Below, in pieces: positions 1-11,540 of a stretch of DNA of 64,000 bases. The stretch's first letter is position 1, and each line of letters opens with the position of its first letter. The notes beneath the pieces were generated by a model that had not been told where the DNA came from, searched no databases, and was given only the letters and a program-made list of their open reading frames with translations. Source of the DNA: Rheum nobile (taxonomy: Eukaryota; Streptophyta; Magnoliopsida; Caryophyllales; Polygonaceae); contig WOAB01000606.1 of NCBI GenBank assembly GCA_027886185.1, positions 4,278,001-4,342,000 on the forward strand. The letters are read 5' to 3'. The position numbers and the translations under genes were made by a program.

Positions 1-257
1 ACGTGTCTCTGCTAAGGAAGTATGTGCCAGATGTGTCTCATGTGCTGAGTTATGAGGACATCGAGATTCAGGCAAATGGTAAATATGAGGAGAGACCTGT
101 GCGTATTCTCGAACGCCGCAAGAAGCACTTAAGGAACAAGGTGGTACCATTAATGCAGATCCTCTGGTCCAAGTCGGGATCTGAGGAGGTAACTTGGGAA
201 ACCTGGGAGACTGAGTCTGATATGCTTAGTCGTTTTCCCGAGCTATTTTCGGCCTAG
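1..257 (+). CDS. C-terminal end of a Ty3/gypsy (Tekay-like) polyprotein, element T1
   Basis: This is the last ~84 codons of a retrotransposon Pol polyprotein, open from the window edge to the TAG at 255-257. The residues match the tail of the integrase in element T3 (26575-28248): a VSLLRKYVPD segment, then the chromodomain-like end with WSKSGSEEVTWE and FPELF. In chromoviral integrases this tail is thought to steer integration to particular chromatin. Twenty-odd bases downstream a purine run at about 281-289 acts as the polypurine tract, and the 3' LTR begins at 293. The upstream part of the element is outside the window, so its integrity cannot be judged. I see no stop or frameshift in this portion. 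Assignment to the Tekay/Del chromovirus lineage rests on similarity to T3 and is an inference. Confidence 0.85.
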   Translation, partial: VSLLRKYVPDVSHVLSYEDIEIQANGKYEERPVRILERRKKHLRNKVVPLMQILWSKSGSEEVTWETWETESDMLSRFPELFSA

Positions 258-292
258 TTTCGGGGTCGAAACTTTTTTTCAAGGGGGGGTAT

Positions 293-1799
293 TGTAATAA
301 CCCCTAAAAGTCCCAAACCGTAGTTTTGTAAGAAAGACGTATTTGGAAATTTCTGTAATCTCTGTAAGATCCTTTTAAGGTGTTGATATACGTTTATTGA
401 GAATATGGGGTCTTAGATTATTTATGGAATGCTAAAAACATAATTTAGCATGACCTCGAACGAGACCCGTGACCAAAGGCCAAGAAACGCGAGCGCGGCA
501 GTTCCGCGACCGCGGTTTGAAATCGCGAGCACGGTTTGAAATTGCGGGCGTGGTTTCGCCCAGGGCCAAACCGCGATTGAGGCTCTGAAACCGCGACCGC
601 GGTTTCCCCTCTTCGTCTTCTTCGCCGGCTTTTAGAAGACCGACGTTCGGCTTGCTCCTCGTGCTCCTAACGCCGGGGGGAGGTGGATCGATTTGGATGC
701 CGGCATTGAGGTTGGAGGCTTCCTTCCGAGCCTATAAATAGGAGGGGATCCGAGCTCTTCCTTCATCCTCAAGCTCCATCTATCTCTCTCTCGTTTAAGT
801 TTGTATCGCCGGAGTTTCTAGTCGTCGCCGGAGTTTTTAGTGGTCGTCGAAGGTGTCGTTGGCAGCCTTGGAGTGGTGGTGATACGCGGTGGTGTAGTTC
901 AAGCCTCGTCGTCATCGTCGGTAAGGCTTCGAAGCCTCCTAACCTCGTGTCGGGATGGAGATTCGCGACCGCGGGTATGCTAACTGCGACCGCGGCTTTG
1001 CCCAGCAAGCGCGATCGCGGCCATGGCAACCACGGCCGCGGCTCAGGCCTTTTTCCCTTCGTTTCGTTTCGTACCTTCGTTTCGTTTCGTAGCGTATCTA
1101 ACTTAGGGTTCCATTTTATGACTCGTCGTCATCGTAGAAATCTGTACTCAGATTCAAGTTCCAGATCTCGAACCCGATCTCTGCATTCGTCAAAACTAAG
1201 GCAAGTGGCGGTTCGCTCTTGCTCATTATTCCATGTTTCCCTTGATTATCAATTAATTTATTGTTAATTAAGATGGGATAAAAGTTATTGTTTTCTGTTT
1301 GGGAATAGATTTAATAAAACAATGTGTTAAAATATGAATCAATAATAGGTTCTATATTGCTAGAAACAACGCTAATATGTATGATATTACCATAATGGTT
1401 TTGGTGTGGATTTATGTATGAACTTACATGTGTAGTTAGAATGAGTATTCGTAGGAACGCTATGTACCTTGCGAGGTCTAATCGTTTCTTTATAACTGGT
1501 ATTAGGAGGATTTTGCCCGAGTACATCTGGTCATGACCGTACCCTTACTCAGGGTAAGTGCACTCAGCTGGTGCCAACATTCGGGATTCATTCCCAGAAA
1601 TATCTCTCGTATCGAGATAATATGGATTAAAAGCTGTAACATGAATGCGTGTTTTGGAATTAAATAAGATAAGTGATTTTATGCACATAATTAATATACC
1701 CTCGGGCAAGGAGTACAACTTGGAAACCGCTCGGACTCTTGCTAGAGTAAGTCTTCTTTCAAATCTGGATTTGCATTGCGCGGTGAGGTTGGTCGTGGA
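293..1799 (+). repeat. 3' LTR of T1, first part (interrupted by T2)
   Basis: The LTR begins TGTAATAACCCC at 293, directly after the polypurine tract AAGGGGGGGTA. It holds two GC-rich clusters of GCGACCGCGG-type motifs (about 487-606 and 964-1040) on either side of a TATA box, then a conserved block at 1201-1226 shared with every Tekay-like LTR here. At 1799 it is broken by T2, which duplicated GTGGA (1795-1799 and 11541-11545). The LTR resumes at 11541, and the two parts add up to about 2.2 kb. Open frames within it (for example 947-1267 and 1545-1962) are not supported as genes. Confidence 0.9.
732..741 (+). promoter_or_regulatory. TATA box in T1 LTR
   Basis: CTATAAATAG, the same core seen in the T2 and T4 LTRs. 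It probably sets the U3/R boundary about 30 bases downstream. This is an inference from position; no transcript data are available. Confidence 0.6.
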
Positions 1800-4415
1800 T
1801 GTAACATCCCCAAATCTTAACCCATTTGGAAATGTATTATTGCAAGTGACCCCAGTGTTCCTTACCGAGATCACCCAAGGCTTTACCGGTTTAAATACAA
1901 TTCATGGAATACAATTGATACATAATGATCAAAGTATTCAAATCAAAACATCAATCAAATGAAACATGAGTTACGGGATTACATCCCAATCCCGAATAGG
2001 ACAAATACAGAGTTTAAACAAAGTACAGCGGAAGTATTTTAAAAGATATTACAAAAAGGGTTATGATCATAATGATCACCTGCCCAAGGATCTCAACCTG
2101 ATTAAAAGAAATTATTAAAACATCCAAAAACAACCGTCGTCTTCATAGTCAATCTAGTCTCCTCATATCTTCGCTCTATCTGATGTGCCGAATCGAACGG
2201 ATGACACCAGCCCACATGCAGAGAACAATGTTCGTGGGTTAGTCTACTTGAATAGACTAGCAAGGGTAAAAAGCAGAGTGGTTCGAGTGATCGTAACTGT
2301 TTACTATCATTGTCCCTCGAATAATAACCGAAGGAACGATACATAACCCGACACTTTCACGGAATAACAACAAGAGGTATGCACAAGATAAGATTCTGGA
2401 AGACTTAATCTTCACAGAAATCGACTTGAAAGAAGACTCCAAAGGAAATGAGTCTTTAAGGAAATATGACAAATCTGGAACGTTTAACAGAATTACACAT
2501 CAGTGATTTAAAGGCTGACTTAGATGTTTCGGTTTGCGACCAACCTCATCGCTTACAGCGAATCCAGATTGGAAAGAGAACGTACTCTGATCAAAAGTCG
2601 AGACGAGCTTTCCTAGTTGCACTATTTACTTAGCTGCACTACTCGCCAAAGGTATATTAATTATGTGCACTCGGGCACTTTATCTTATTTAATACCAAAA
2701 ATGCACATCACGTTATAGGCTTTTAAATCACCTCATCCATCAGGATAAAGAGATAGCATCGGGACCTAAATCCATGGACGGAGTTGACTCGGGAACTAAA
2801 TCCCTAAAGTCGGTTCGGGAACTAAATCCCTAATAACGGAATTGGGAACTAAATCCCTCCAAGCGGCACCAGCTGTGTGCACAAACCCTGAAAAGGATGG
2901 TAGGAACTAAATCCTAACCACCAGGTTATCAAGAAACGGCTAGTACTCGCATTGAGATACACAGTAGCGTTCCTACGAATACTCGTTCTAACTAAACAGT
3001 TACAAACGCAGTAATAATTCACATCAATGCCCTCATGGCCAGTTACAGATAAAATAGCGTTGTTCTAACAGATATACAACCTATTGAAATATCTGTATTA
3101 ATTCATATATATATATATATATAATAGCGTTGCTCTAACAGATATACAACCTATTATAATATCATATTTTAGTTTTCCAAAACAGTTAACAAAACCGTTT
3201 CTAGATGAACACAATAATCATTCCAAATTAATTACTCAGATAAACTACTGATAATTAATGTAAATATGGAACGATGAGCAAGAGCGAACCACCACTTGCC
3301 TGAGTCCGCAGAGATTGAACGAAGTCTAACGACGGGATTCCGGGCTCGACACAGAGACGAATCCGCCAACTCTGGTACCTTCGGATCGACCCATACAGAA
3401 ACCCTAAGTTAGATTCGACAAACAACCATACCGATCTACGAAAGAACGAAAGGAATCGAAGGAAACGAAATCCGAACGAAGGCTACGGAAGCCAACACCA
3501 ACAACCACGGCAACCAACACTTCACGGCGGGCGCCGCAACAATCACGGCGGGCGCTGCCTTAAATACGGCGGGTGCCGCCTCAAGCACAGCGGGCGCCGC
3601 TCAACCACGGCGGGCGCCGCTCAACCACGGCGGGCGCCGCTCATCCACGGCGGGCGCCGCTCCTTGGCCACACATCACGGCGGCTGGGCAACCTCACCAC
3701 GGCGGGCGCCATTCTCCACGGCGGGCGCCGTTCCTAGCGGCAGGCGCCATCTCCCTGGCGGCGGTCGCCGTCTCCCTGGCGACGGTCGCCGTCGTTGAAC
3801 AGAAACTGAAAATACGAGGGGAAATCTTACACGCGATGCTCGATTTGGCTTGTCTTTCGCCTTGCTTTGCTTCTAGGCGTCCGAGGGTCTCCAAGGCTTC
3901 ACTTGGCCACCGGAAATGACACCAAACGAGCCTCCAACGATCCACGAGCCTTCCCGGAGAGAGCGTTTTCTTTGAGAGCATTTTTGAGAGTCGAGAATTT
4001 GAGAGCGCTTCCGCGTCTTTCGCACCCTCTTCCACCCTCACCCAACACCTCTATTTATAGAAGAAATTAGGGTTCCTTGCCTCTTGGACAATATCCAAAC
4101 CCTTTTGCCCCTTGGACAATGGCTCTTGGACAAAAACCTTTGGATAAAGAATCTTGTACTATTGACCATTAGATAACAACTCTTGGGCAATAAACTTGTA
4201 CCAATCTTAATCCGCGTTAACAAAAGTCGTACACGAACGAGTACGAACTTCCAAAACATCTCGACTGTATAATTCTTCACTGAGAAAAATATTACAGATA
4301 CAGAGCACATTACAGAATGTCTCAAACCTTCAGAATTAAATCCGACGTACCAAACGGACGTTCGGGAAAAATCCATAATTCCCAAAATAGCCTTACAAAA
4401 TTACGGGGTATCACA
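1800..4415 (-). repeat. 3' LTR of T2
   Basis: This LTR runs (minus strand) from TGTGATACCCCG at 4415 to ...GGGGATGTTACA at 1800. It contains a GC-rich cluster of CGGCGGGCGCCG and GGCGGTCGCCG motifs (about 3532-3795), a TATA box at 4051-4060, the conserved block at 3274-3300, and a short tandem series of GGGAACTAAATCCC hairpin units (about 2775-2920). A (TA)n tract lies at about 3105-3122. It is 46 bp shorter than the 5' LTR, partly because it has one fewer GGGAACTAAATCCC unit. Confidence 0.93.
4051..4060 (-). promoter_or_regulatory. TATA box in T2 3' LTR
   Basis: The minus strand reads CTATAAATAG, identical to the box in the T1 and T4 LTRs and in T2's other LTR. The GC-rich motif cluster begins about 260 bases downstream. 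Confidence 0.6.
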
Positions 4416-4431
4416 TCACCTCCCCCTTAAA
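4416..4431 (-). other. Polypurine tract of T2
   Basis: The minus strand reads TTTTAAGGGGGAGGTGA directly against the 3' LTR, the expected plus-strand primer for a gypsy element. T3 (26539-26555) and T4 (46219-46235) have near-identical tracts. Confidence 0.8.
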
Positions 4432-5440
4432 AGAAGTTTCGACCCCGAAACTTGGCCGAAAAATAACTCGGGAAAGTGTCTGAGCATCTCTGCCTCGGTT
4501 TCCCAAGTAACTTCCTCAGTCCTAGACCTGGACCACAGAACTCGTACCAACAGTACGATCTTGTTGCACAGCTGCTTTACACGGAATTCGAGAATGCGCT
4601 CTGTCATCTCCTCTCAAGTACCATTTGTCTGAATCTCGACGTCCTTATAGCTCAGCCTACGAGACTCATCTTAGCACGAATATCCTTAGAAATGATATAT
4701 GGAACACATTATACACTGGGTATGCCGATGGCGACAATGCCAAACGGTACGTTAGAGATCTTACTCTATCCAGAATCTTGAATGGTCCCATGTAGCGAGG
4801 GTTAAGCTTCCCACGCTTACCAAACCTGAAAACACCTTGGATGGCGATACTCTGACAAGTACTTTGCCACCAACCTCGAACTTGACACTTCTACGCTTCT
4901 GATCTGCGTAAGACTTTTGTCGACTCTGAGCGGTCAACATCCTCTGTCTAATCAAAGCAATGTCCGAAGTTGTCCTTTCGACCAACTCTGGTCCAAGCAG
5001 AATCTTGTCGGCATTAACATCCCAACAAATCGGAGATCTGCATCTGTGACCATACAAAGCTTCGAACTGAGCCATCTTGACTGTAGCATGCCAGCTATTA
5101 TCGTACGTGAGCTCAATCAGACTTAGGCTGTCTTCCCAACTAGTCGGATGATCGAGTACGTATGCTTCTTAGCATATCCTCCAGGGTCTAGATGGTCTTT
5201 TCAGACTAACCATCTGTCTGAGGATGAAACGCTGCTGAATCTCAATTCAGTTCCCATGGCCTTGTGAAGTTATTGCTATAAACTTGACGTGAATCGGCCA
5301 TCTCGATCCGATACAATGGTCTTAGGAATGCCATGTAAACGAACAATCTTCTAGAGAAAAACTTCTGCTGACCTCTGGGTCACCCAAGTAACCTCAGTTT
5401 CCAATGCAAACACTATTGTTGCTAGTTCTAGGTCATGTGT
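4432..5440 (-). pseudogene. T2 integrase remnant with chromodomain-like tail
   Basis: Broken frames recall the T3 integrase. The stretch 5075-4761 carries FEALYGHRCRSPICWDVNADKILLGPELVERT and the following SRQKSYADQKRR region, and 4607-4416 carries the chromodomain-like VRVLWSRSRTEEVTWE. The catalytic core upstream (about 5160-5440) is recognisable only as DNA similarity to T3, with frameshifts. Compared with T3, the zinc-binding HHCC domain and the end of RNase H are missing; the join to RNase H sequence lies near 5380-5440. It cannot encode an active integrase. Confidence 0.8.
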
Positions 5441-6551
5441 TGGTTAGTTTGCTTCATAGGTTTTCAATTGTCTAGATGCGTATGCAATAACCTTGCCCCT
5501 CTGCATCAAAGACACATCCCAACCCATTTCTCCAAGCATTAACTATAGACCATATAGCCATCATTCTTTCCGACAACGCCAAAACTGGTGCATAAGTCAG
5601 ACACTGTTTCAACTTCTTGAAAACTAGTCTTGCACTTGTCATCCCAGATAACTTCTTGTTGACCTTGCGGAACAGACTGGTCATAGGTGGAGTGATCTTA
5701 GAAAAATCCTTCCATGAACCGTCTATAATGCTCAGCAAGCTCTGGGAAACTGCGCACCTCGCTTACACCCTGAGGCCGCTTCCAAACAACTACTGATTCA
5801 CTCTTCTGGGGAATAACCATAACCTCATTCTTATTGATCACATGGCCTAAGAAAGCCACTTCTAGATCCAACAATCGCACTTAGCCCACTTTGCGTACAA
5901 CCGACTTGGTCTAAGGACCGATAAAGCAATCCGCAGATGTTCCCTGTGAGCTTCCTTGCTCGGGAAAATATCAAAATGCCATTGATGAAGACCACTATGA
6001 ACTTATTCAAGTACTGGTCTAAAACATCGATGCACTAGGTTCAAGAAAACTGATGGAGCATTCGTAGATCCAGATGGCATGACTATAATCTCGTAGTGAC
6101 CATCTCTCGTCCGAACGCAATCCTCAGAATATCATCCTCACCAATCCTGAGCTGATAAAAACCAGACCTCCGGTCGATCTTGGAGAAAACTTTTTCTCCT
6201 TGTAGTTGATCCAACAGATCATCACTCCTTGGCAACAGATACTTGCTTTTGATCGTGACTTTATTCAACTCTCGAAAGTCAAAACAAAGTCGAAACGGTC
6301 CATCTTTCTTTTCGACAAATAAAACTAGGGCACTCCTACTCAAGGTGATGCACTCAGCTTTATATAACTTTTGTCAAGAAGATCCTTGAGTTACAGACTT
6401 GCATCTCAACAGGAGCCATCCGGTACGGTGCCTCAAAGATCGGCGTGGTACTCGGCTCGAGATCGATTGCAAACTCCATGACACGATTCGGGGTATCTAG
6501 GAATATCTTCTGGAAAGACACCCGGAAATCCTCTAACCACAGGAATATCAA
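5441..6551 (-). pseudogene. T2 reverse transcriptase / RNase H remnant
   Basis: Three broken frames cover this region. The stretch 6343-6083 holds an RT core resembling FRLCFDFRELNKVTIKSK followed by DDLLDQLQGEKVFSKIDRRSGFYQLRI. The stretch 5880-5698 holds the VAFLGHVINKNEVMV segment downstream of the active site, and 5738-5472 holds the start of RNase H. The region that should carry the FIDD active site (about 5940-6050) is shifted out of frame. Several stops and indels relative to T3 show that no functional product is possible. Position and order agree with the T3 pol gene. Confidence 0.85.
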
Positions 6552-7090
6552 AACTGAAGTCGATCATTGACTTATGACGCTTCCGTCAATCCATACCGAG
6601 AATAATTATCGTATCGGACCATGGTTATTTAGGTCAAATCGCTTTGAATTTCTTACCCTTGATGGTAATCGACAATTCCGACAGACGATTGGTTCCCACT
6701 AAATGGTCACCATCTTGGACCAGCCCACTACATGGTTCACAGACGACTCACTAGTGGCTCCGAGCCCAGGCCCAGCCATTACCAGCGTCCACTGTTGCCA
6801 TGAGCCGATGTCCATACATTTCAACCCATCCTTGGTAGCTCCACCTAATTAATAGGCAGTCATCTCCTAAGAGGTTGTTGGTGAGTCTCGAACACGAGAC
6901 CTTACCCCATACCAAGCAACGAAACATTAACTTGGTATAAACCAAATGTTCATATATAAGAAGAGTTACAACAAAAGGTTCACAACCTCGTTGCACACAC
7001 AACTTAACTTACAACCATCCAAAATGAAAGTCTGGGTAGCACCCACATCAACAACACATTAACAAAAGTAGAACGCAGATACAAAGTACT
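6552..7090 (-). pseudogene. T2 aspartic protease remnant with a foreign ~200-bp segment
   Basis: The protease start can be read near 7060-7030, where the family's DSGA active-site motif reads DVGA, so the catalytic serine position is lost. Sequence matching T3's LVRTKQLSEFSI region appears near 6700. In between, about 6725-6950 has no counterpart in T3. It contains a GAGTCTCGAACACGAGACC stretch vaguely like a tRNA B-box surround, so a small SINE-like or other insertion is possible. I could not define its ends or a TSD. The whole region is non-functional. Confidence 0.6.
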
Positions 7091-8427
7091 CTAAGCATTC
7101 GGAGCATAGGGTCCATCCGCCTCACGCATCACGTAAAGACGTTGACTCTGATTTCCAGAAGACATTGGGGCTTTCCCTTTATTCTGTGCAGTTGTCTGCA
7201 TCGAAGGATTGGAAGTCTCTGCTGGTTTAAACCTAGGTCTGTTGTTTGGATTAACAGACCCCTGATGAGACTCCGCTCCTTTCTGCATTTCCTGCCGACA
7301 GAACCTCTGCATATGCCCTTCCTTTCCACAACCAAAACAAGTCTTCTTCTCATTCTGACACGCAAAACTTTTGTGCCCAGATGCACCACAATTGTGACAC
7401 TGAATCACTCCGCTGCTCCAACCTGAGCCCCTGGCAGAGTCAGACTGAGTTGTCTCGGTCTTAGCACGACCAGACTTCTCAAACTTGGTAGGCGATGCCG
7501 GTCGTTTGAATGAACCAACCTGGCGATCCTGTTGCCCACCCTTTCCCTTAACTTGATTCTCCCGCTTATGAGCGGACTCCTCCAGAGTTACCTCCAACTT
7601 GTAGGCCGCATCCACGTATTGCTCGAGAGTAGAGCATGTGTGGTGCATCATCCATGGCTTAATATCCGGGCTCATCCATTCATGGAAGTACCAGATCTTT
7701 TGTGCCTCACTAGATATCTGCGGTTCATCATACTACAGGAAATGATTGAACTTGGTGGCGAGCTCTGTCACCTTCAACCCTTCCGTCTTAGGATACAAGA
7801 ACTCCTTGTGTTTCTCCTCTCTCATAGCTCGAGAGAAGAAATGATCCGTCATCTTGGTCTTAAACACTGACCAGTTCAAAACCGGGCTATCAGCTAAGCC
7901 GGTACTCTCCCACCATTCACTGGCTTCTTCCTTCAACTGTAGAGAAGCTATGTGCACTTTTTCCGCTTCAGTTCACTCAACATTACGAAATAACCGTTCC
8001 ATATGTGAGAACCAATGAGCCACTCTGACTGGCTCTCCTTATCCATCATAGCTGTCAGGTCTCATAGATTTAATGCCCTTCAGAGCTCGGCCATACTCCC
8101 CTCTATTCCTGATCACGCCTCCCTGTAGTACCTGGTTCTCTTGTTCCTCAAACCTCGGAACTTCTGGAGGTACTGGCACTCCTTCTGCCTGAGGTGCGAT
8201 TGGCCTCATTATCTCGGTGATTGCTTGTAGAACAATCTCCCGAATTGCTGCGACTGTCGCTGCATCGAGCACTACTGGAGCGTTGGCCTGAGCTTGGCCA
8301 TTGCCTCCTGGATTATTATTGAAGACAGACTCACGCTCTCCTGACGGGTCTGCAACATTCCTCGGGTTTGGTCTGGGGTCATTACTCGGCCCAGCACCAG
8401 CACGGATAACGTTTCTCGTGTTCACCA
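7091..8427 (-). pseudogene. T2 gag (capsid plus zinc knuckles), frameshifted
   Basis: Gag starts at the ATG at 8427 (MVNTRNVIRAGAGPSNDP...), directly after an AACAG acceptor-like sequence. Frames 8443-8039, 7957-7733 and 7675-7091 are successive pieces of one protein: N-terminal Asn/Pro-rich region, capsid-like retrotransposon gag domain (EEASEWWES, FFSRAMREEKHKEFLYP), then two CCHC zinc knuckles (CHNCGASGHKSFAC and CFGCGKEGHMQRFC), both with all ligands intact. Breaks lie near 7965-8035 and 7680-7730. The knuckles would bind the element's RNA during packaging. Gag is the best-preserved part of T2, but at least two frameshifts make it a pseudogene. Confidence 0.88.
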
Positions 8428-8599
8428 TCTGTTTACCGATCAAATTCCAAGGATTTTATCACATTAATATCATTCTGATATATTTATCGTAATAAAATCA
8501 ACTTAGAATAGATCAACTTGGTAATTTCTATTGATGGACTCAAACCGAGTTACTAGGTTCTACAACCTCAACTCACAATGAGCGAACTGGGAATCAAGC

Positions 8600-8667
8600 C
8601 TAACTGGAGATGGCGAAACCACCTCGGCTTCTCCCGGGTTCCTCTGAAGAGAACAGAATGCACCCAT
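8600..8667 (-). pseudogene. Remnant of the Tekay leader ORF in T2
   Basis: From the ATG at 8667 the minus strand reads MGAFCSLQRNPGEAEVV and then SPSP.RLDSQ before a stop. This aligns with the first ~35 residues of the 308-codon leader ORF of T3 (MGACLSHKRDS...SPSPRRLDF). The rest is deleted, with the break close to a GAGGTTGTAGAACC junction that T4 shares. The myristoylation-type start (Gly2, Ser6) is kept. Confidence 0.6.
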
Positions 8668-8861
8668 ATCTAACAGGGCAACGGGGAAGGAATTAGTCTT
8701 TTTAGACATAGAAGCAAGCTTACTATATCAGACTGTACAAAAGACATGACTATGAACGATGTTTTGAAATTCTTTTCACTTTGAAAATTCAGAGCCCTTT
8801 TAAAGCATTTTCAAAAACGGATAAATGATTTATAAAATCCCAAACCCGTTTTAAAATCTTT

Positions 8862-8874
8862 GGCTCTGATACCA
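8862..8874 (-). other. Primer-binding site of T2
   Basis: The minus strand reads TGGTATCAGAGCC, the standard plant tRNA-Met(i) PBS, four bases from the 5' LTR end at 8879. It fixes the element's orientation. Confidence 0.9.
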
Positions 8875-8878
8875 CAAC

Positions 8879-11540
8879 TGTTACACCCCCAAATCTTAAC
8901 CCATTTGGAAAGGTATTACCGCCAGTGACCCCAGTGTTCCTTACCGAGATCACCCAAGGCTTTACCGGTTTAAATACAATTCATGGAATACAATTGATAC
9001 ATAATGATCAAAGTATTCAAATCAAAACATCAATCAAATGAAACATGAGTTACGGGATTACATCCCAATCCCGAATAGGAAAAATACAGAGTTTAAACAA
9101 AGTACAGCGGAAGTCTTTTAAAAGATATTACAAAAAGGGTTGTGATCGTAATGATCACCTGCCCAAGGATCTCAACCTGATTAAAAGAAATTATTAAAAC
9201 ATCCAAAAACAACCGTCGTCTTCATAGTCAATCTAGTCTCCTCATATCTTCGCTCTATCTGATGTGCCGAATCGAACGGATGACACCAGCCCACATGCAG
9301 AGAACAATGTTCGTGGGTTAGTCTACTTGAATAGACTAGCAAGGGTAAAAAGCATAGTGGTTCGAGTGATCGTAACCGTTTACTATCATTGTCCCTCGAA
9401 TAATAACCGAAGGGACGATACATAACCCGGCACTTTCACAGAATAACAATAAGAGGTATGCACAAGAGAAGATTCTGGAAGACTTAATCTTCACAGAAAT
9501 CGACTCGAAAGAAGACTCCAAAGGAAATGAGTCTTTAAGGAAATATGACAAATCTGGAACGTTTAACAGAATTACACATCAGTGATTTAAAGGCTGACTT
9601 AGATGTTTCAGTTCGCGACCAACCTCATCGCTTACAGCGAATCCAGATTGGAAAGAGAACGTACTCTGATCAAAAGTCGAGACGAGCTTTCCTAGTTGCA
9701 CTATTTACTTAGCTGCACTACTCGCCAAAGGTATATTAATTATGTGCACTCGGGCACTTTATCTTATTTAATACCAAAAATGCACATCACGTTATAGGCT
9801 TTTAAATCATCTCATCCATCAGGATAAAGAGATACCGTCGGGAACTAAATCCATGGACGAAGTTGACTCGGGAACTAAATCCCTAAAGTCGGTTCGGGAA
9901 CTAAATCCCTCGGGAACTAAATCCCTAATAACGGAATTGGGAACTAAATCCCTACAAGTGGCACCAGCTGTGTGCACAAACCCTGAAAAGGATGGTAGGA
10001 ACTAAATCCTAACCACTAGGTTATCAAGAAACTACTAGTACTCGCATTGAGATACACAGTAGCGTTCCTACGAATACTCGTTCTAACTAAACAGTTACAA
10101 ACGCAGTAATAATTCACATCAATGCCCTCATGGCCAGTTACAGATAAAATAGCATTGTTCTAACAGATATACAACCTATTGAAATATCTGTATTAATTCA
10201 TATATATATATATATAATAGCGTTGCTCTAACAGATATACAACCTATTATAATATCATATTTTAGTTTTCCAAAACAGTTAACAAAACCGTTTCCAGATG
10301 AACACAATAATCATTCCAAATTAATTACTCAGATAAACTACTGATAATTAATGTAAATATGGAACGATGAGCAAGAGCGAACCGCCACTTGCCTGAGTCC
10401 GCAGAGATTGAACGAAGTCTAACGACGGGATTTCGGGCTCGACACAAAGACGAATCCGCCAACTCTGGTACCTTTGGATCGACCCATACAGAAACCCTAA
10501 GTTAGATTCGACAAACAACCATACCGATCTACGAAAGAACGAAAGGAATCGAAGGAAACGAAACCCGAACGAAGGCTACGGAAGCCAACACCAACAACCA
10601 TGGCCACCAACACTTCACGGCGGGCGCCACAACAATCACGGCGGGCGCCGCCTTAAATACGGCGGGTGCCGCCTCAGCCACGGCGGGCGCCGCTCAACCA
10701 CGGCGGGCGCTGCTCAACAACGGCGGGCGCCGCTCATCCATGGCGGGCGCCGCTCCTTGGCCACACATCACGGCGGCTGGGCAACCTCACCACGGCAGGC
10801 GCCGTTCTCCATGGCGGACGCCGTTCCTAGCGGCGGGCGCCGTCTCCCTGGGGGCGGTCGCCGTCTCCCTGGCAGCGGTCGCCGTCTCCCTGGCGGCGGT
10901 CGCCGTCTCGCTGGCGGCGGTCGCCGTCGCTGAACAGAAACTAAAAATACGAGGGGAAATCTTACCCGCGATGCTCGATTTGGCTCGTCTTTCGCCTTGC
11001 TTTGCTTCTAGGCATCCGAGGGTCTCCAAGGCTTCACTTGGCCACCGGAAACGACACCAAATGAGCCTCCAACGATCCACGAGCCTTCCCGGAGAGAGCG
11101 TTTTCTTTGAGAGCGTTTTTGAGAGTCGAGAATTTGAGAGCGCTTCCGCGTCTTTCGCACCCTCACCCAACACCTCTATTTATAGAAGAAATTAGGGTTC
11201 CTTGCCTCTTGGACAATATCCAAACCCTTTTGCCCCTTGGACAATGGCTCTTGGACAAAAACCTTTGGATAAAGAATCTTGTACTATTGCCCATTAGATA
11301 ACAACTCTTGGGCAATAAACTTGTACCAATCTTAATCCGCGTTAAATAAAGTCGTACACGAACGAGTACGAACTTCCAAAACATCTCGACTGTATAATTC
11401 TTCACTGAGAAAAATATTACAGATACAGAGCACAATACAGAATGTCTCAAACCTTCAGAATTAAATCCGACGTACCAAACGGACGTTCGGGAAAAATCCA
11501 TAATTCCCAAAATAGCCTTACAAAATTACGGGGTATCACA
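8879..11540 (-). repeat. 5' LTR of T2
   Basis: This is the second LTR copy, visually about 97-98% like 1800-4415. It contains a TATA box (11176-11185), a GC-rich motif cluster (about 10618-10931), the conserved donor/hairpin block (10367-10393), GGGAACTAAATCCC units (about 9839-10010, one more than the other LTR) and a (TA)n tract near 10200. The alanine-rich open frame 10740-11195 is a by-product of the GC-rich cluster and is not a gene. Confidence 0.93.
11176..11185 (-). promoter_or_regulatory. TATA box in T2 5' LTR (genomic promoter)
   Basis: The minus strand reads CTATAAATAG. As part of the 5' LTR it would drive the T2 genomic RNA. The leader from here to gag would be about 2.75 kb. Confidence 0.6.

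Larger units (their letters stand above)
1800..11540 (-). mobile_element. Tekay-like gypsy element T2, complete ends, decayed interior
   Basis: A minus-strand Ty3/gypsy element of 9741 bp with TG...CA LTR ends and a perfect 5-bp TSD (GTGGA at 1795-1799 and 11541-11545). In element order: 5' LTR 8879-11540, PBS 8862-8874, remnant of a leader ORF, gag, protease, reverse transcriptase, RNase H, integrase, polypurine tract, 3' LTR 1800-4415. The internal region is about 4.46 kb against about 6.1 kb in T3, because the leader ORF, part of RNase H and the integrase N-terminus are deleted. It inserted into T1's 3' LTR and is therefore younger than T1. Its two LTRs look very similar although its coding region is badly broken. 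Confidence 0.95.

Noticed and set aside
947..1267. ORFs in the T1 LTR (947-1267, 1645-1962)
   Set aside because: They fall in LTR leader sequence with no homologue in the other LTRs; the second crosses the T2 insertion border.
2257..2472. Small ORF repeated in T2 and T4 LTRs (ending ..IVNGYDHSNH.A.YPC)
   Set aside because: Its presence in several copies follows from LTR homology. The frame is not kept between T2 and T4 at the N-terminus and is absent in T3, so there is no sign of protein-level constraint.
2775..2920. Regular short repeats GGGAACTAAATCCC separated by ~15-25 bases, resembling a CRISPR array
   Set aside because: They lie in a plant retrotransposon LTR, spacing is irregular, the spacers are themselves LTR sequence, and the second LTR has the same set with one extra unit. 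They are LTR tandem repeats.
6870..6910. A tRNA gene near GAGTCTCGAACACGAGACC
   Set aside because: No cloverleaf can be completed; only a B-box-like stretch is present.
10740..11195. 151-codon Ala/Arg-rich ORF in the T2 5' LTR
   Set aside because: Produced by the stop-poor GC-rich motif cluster; the antisense strand is equally open.
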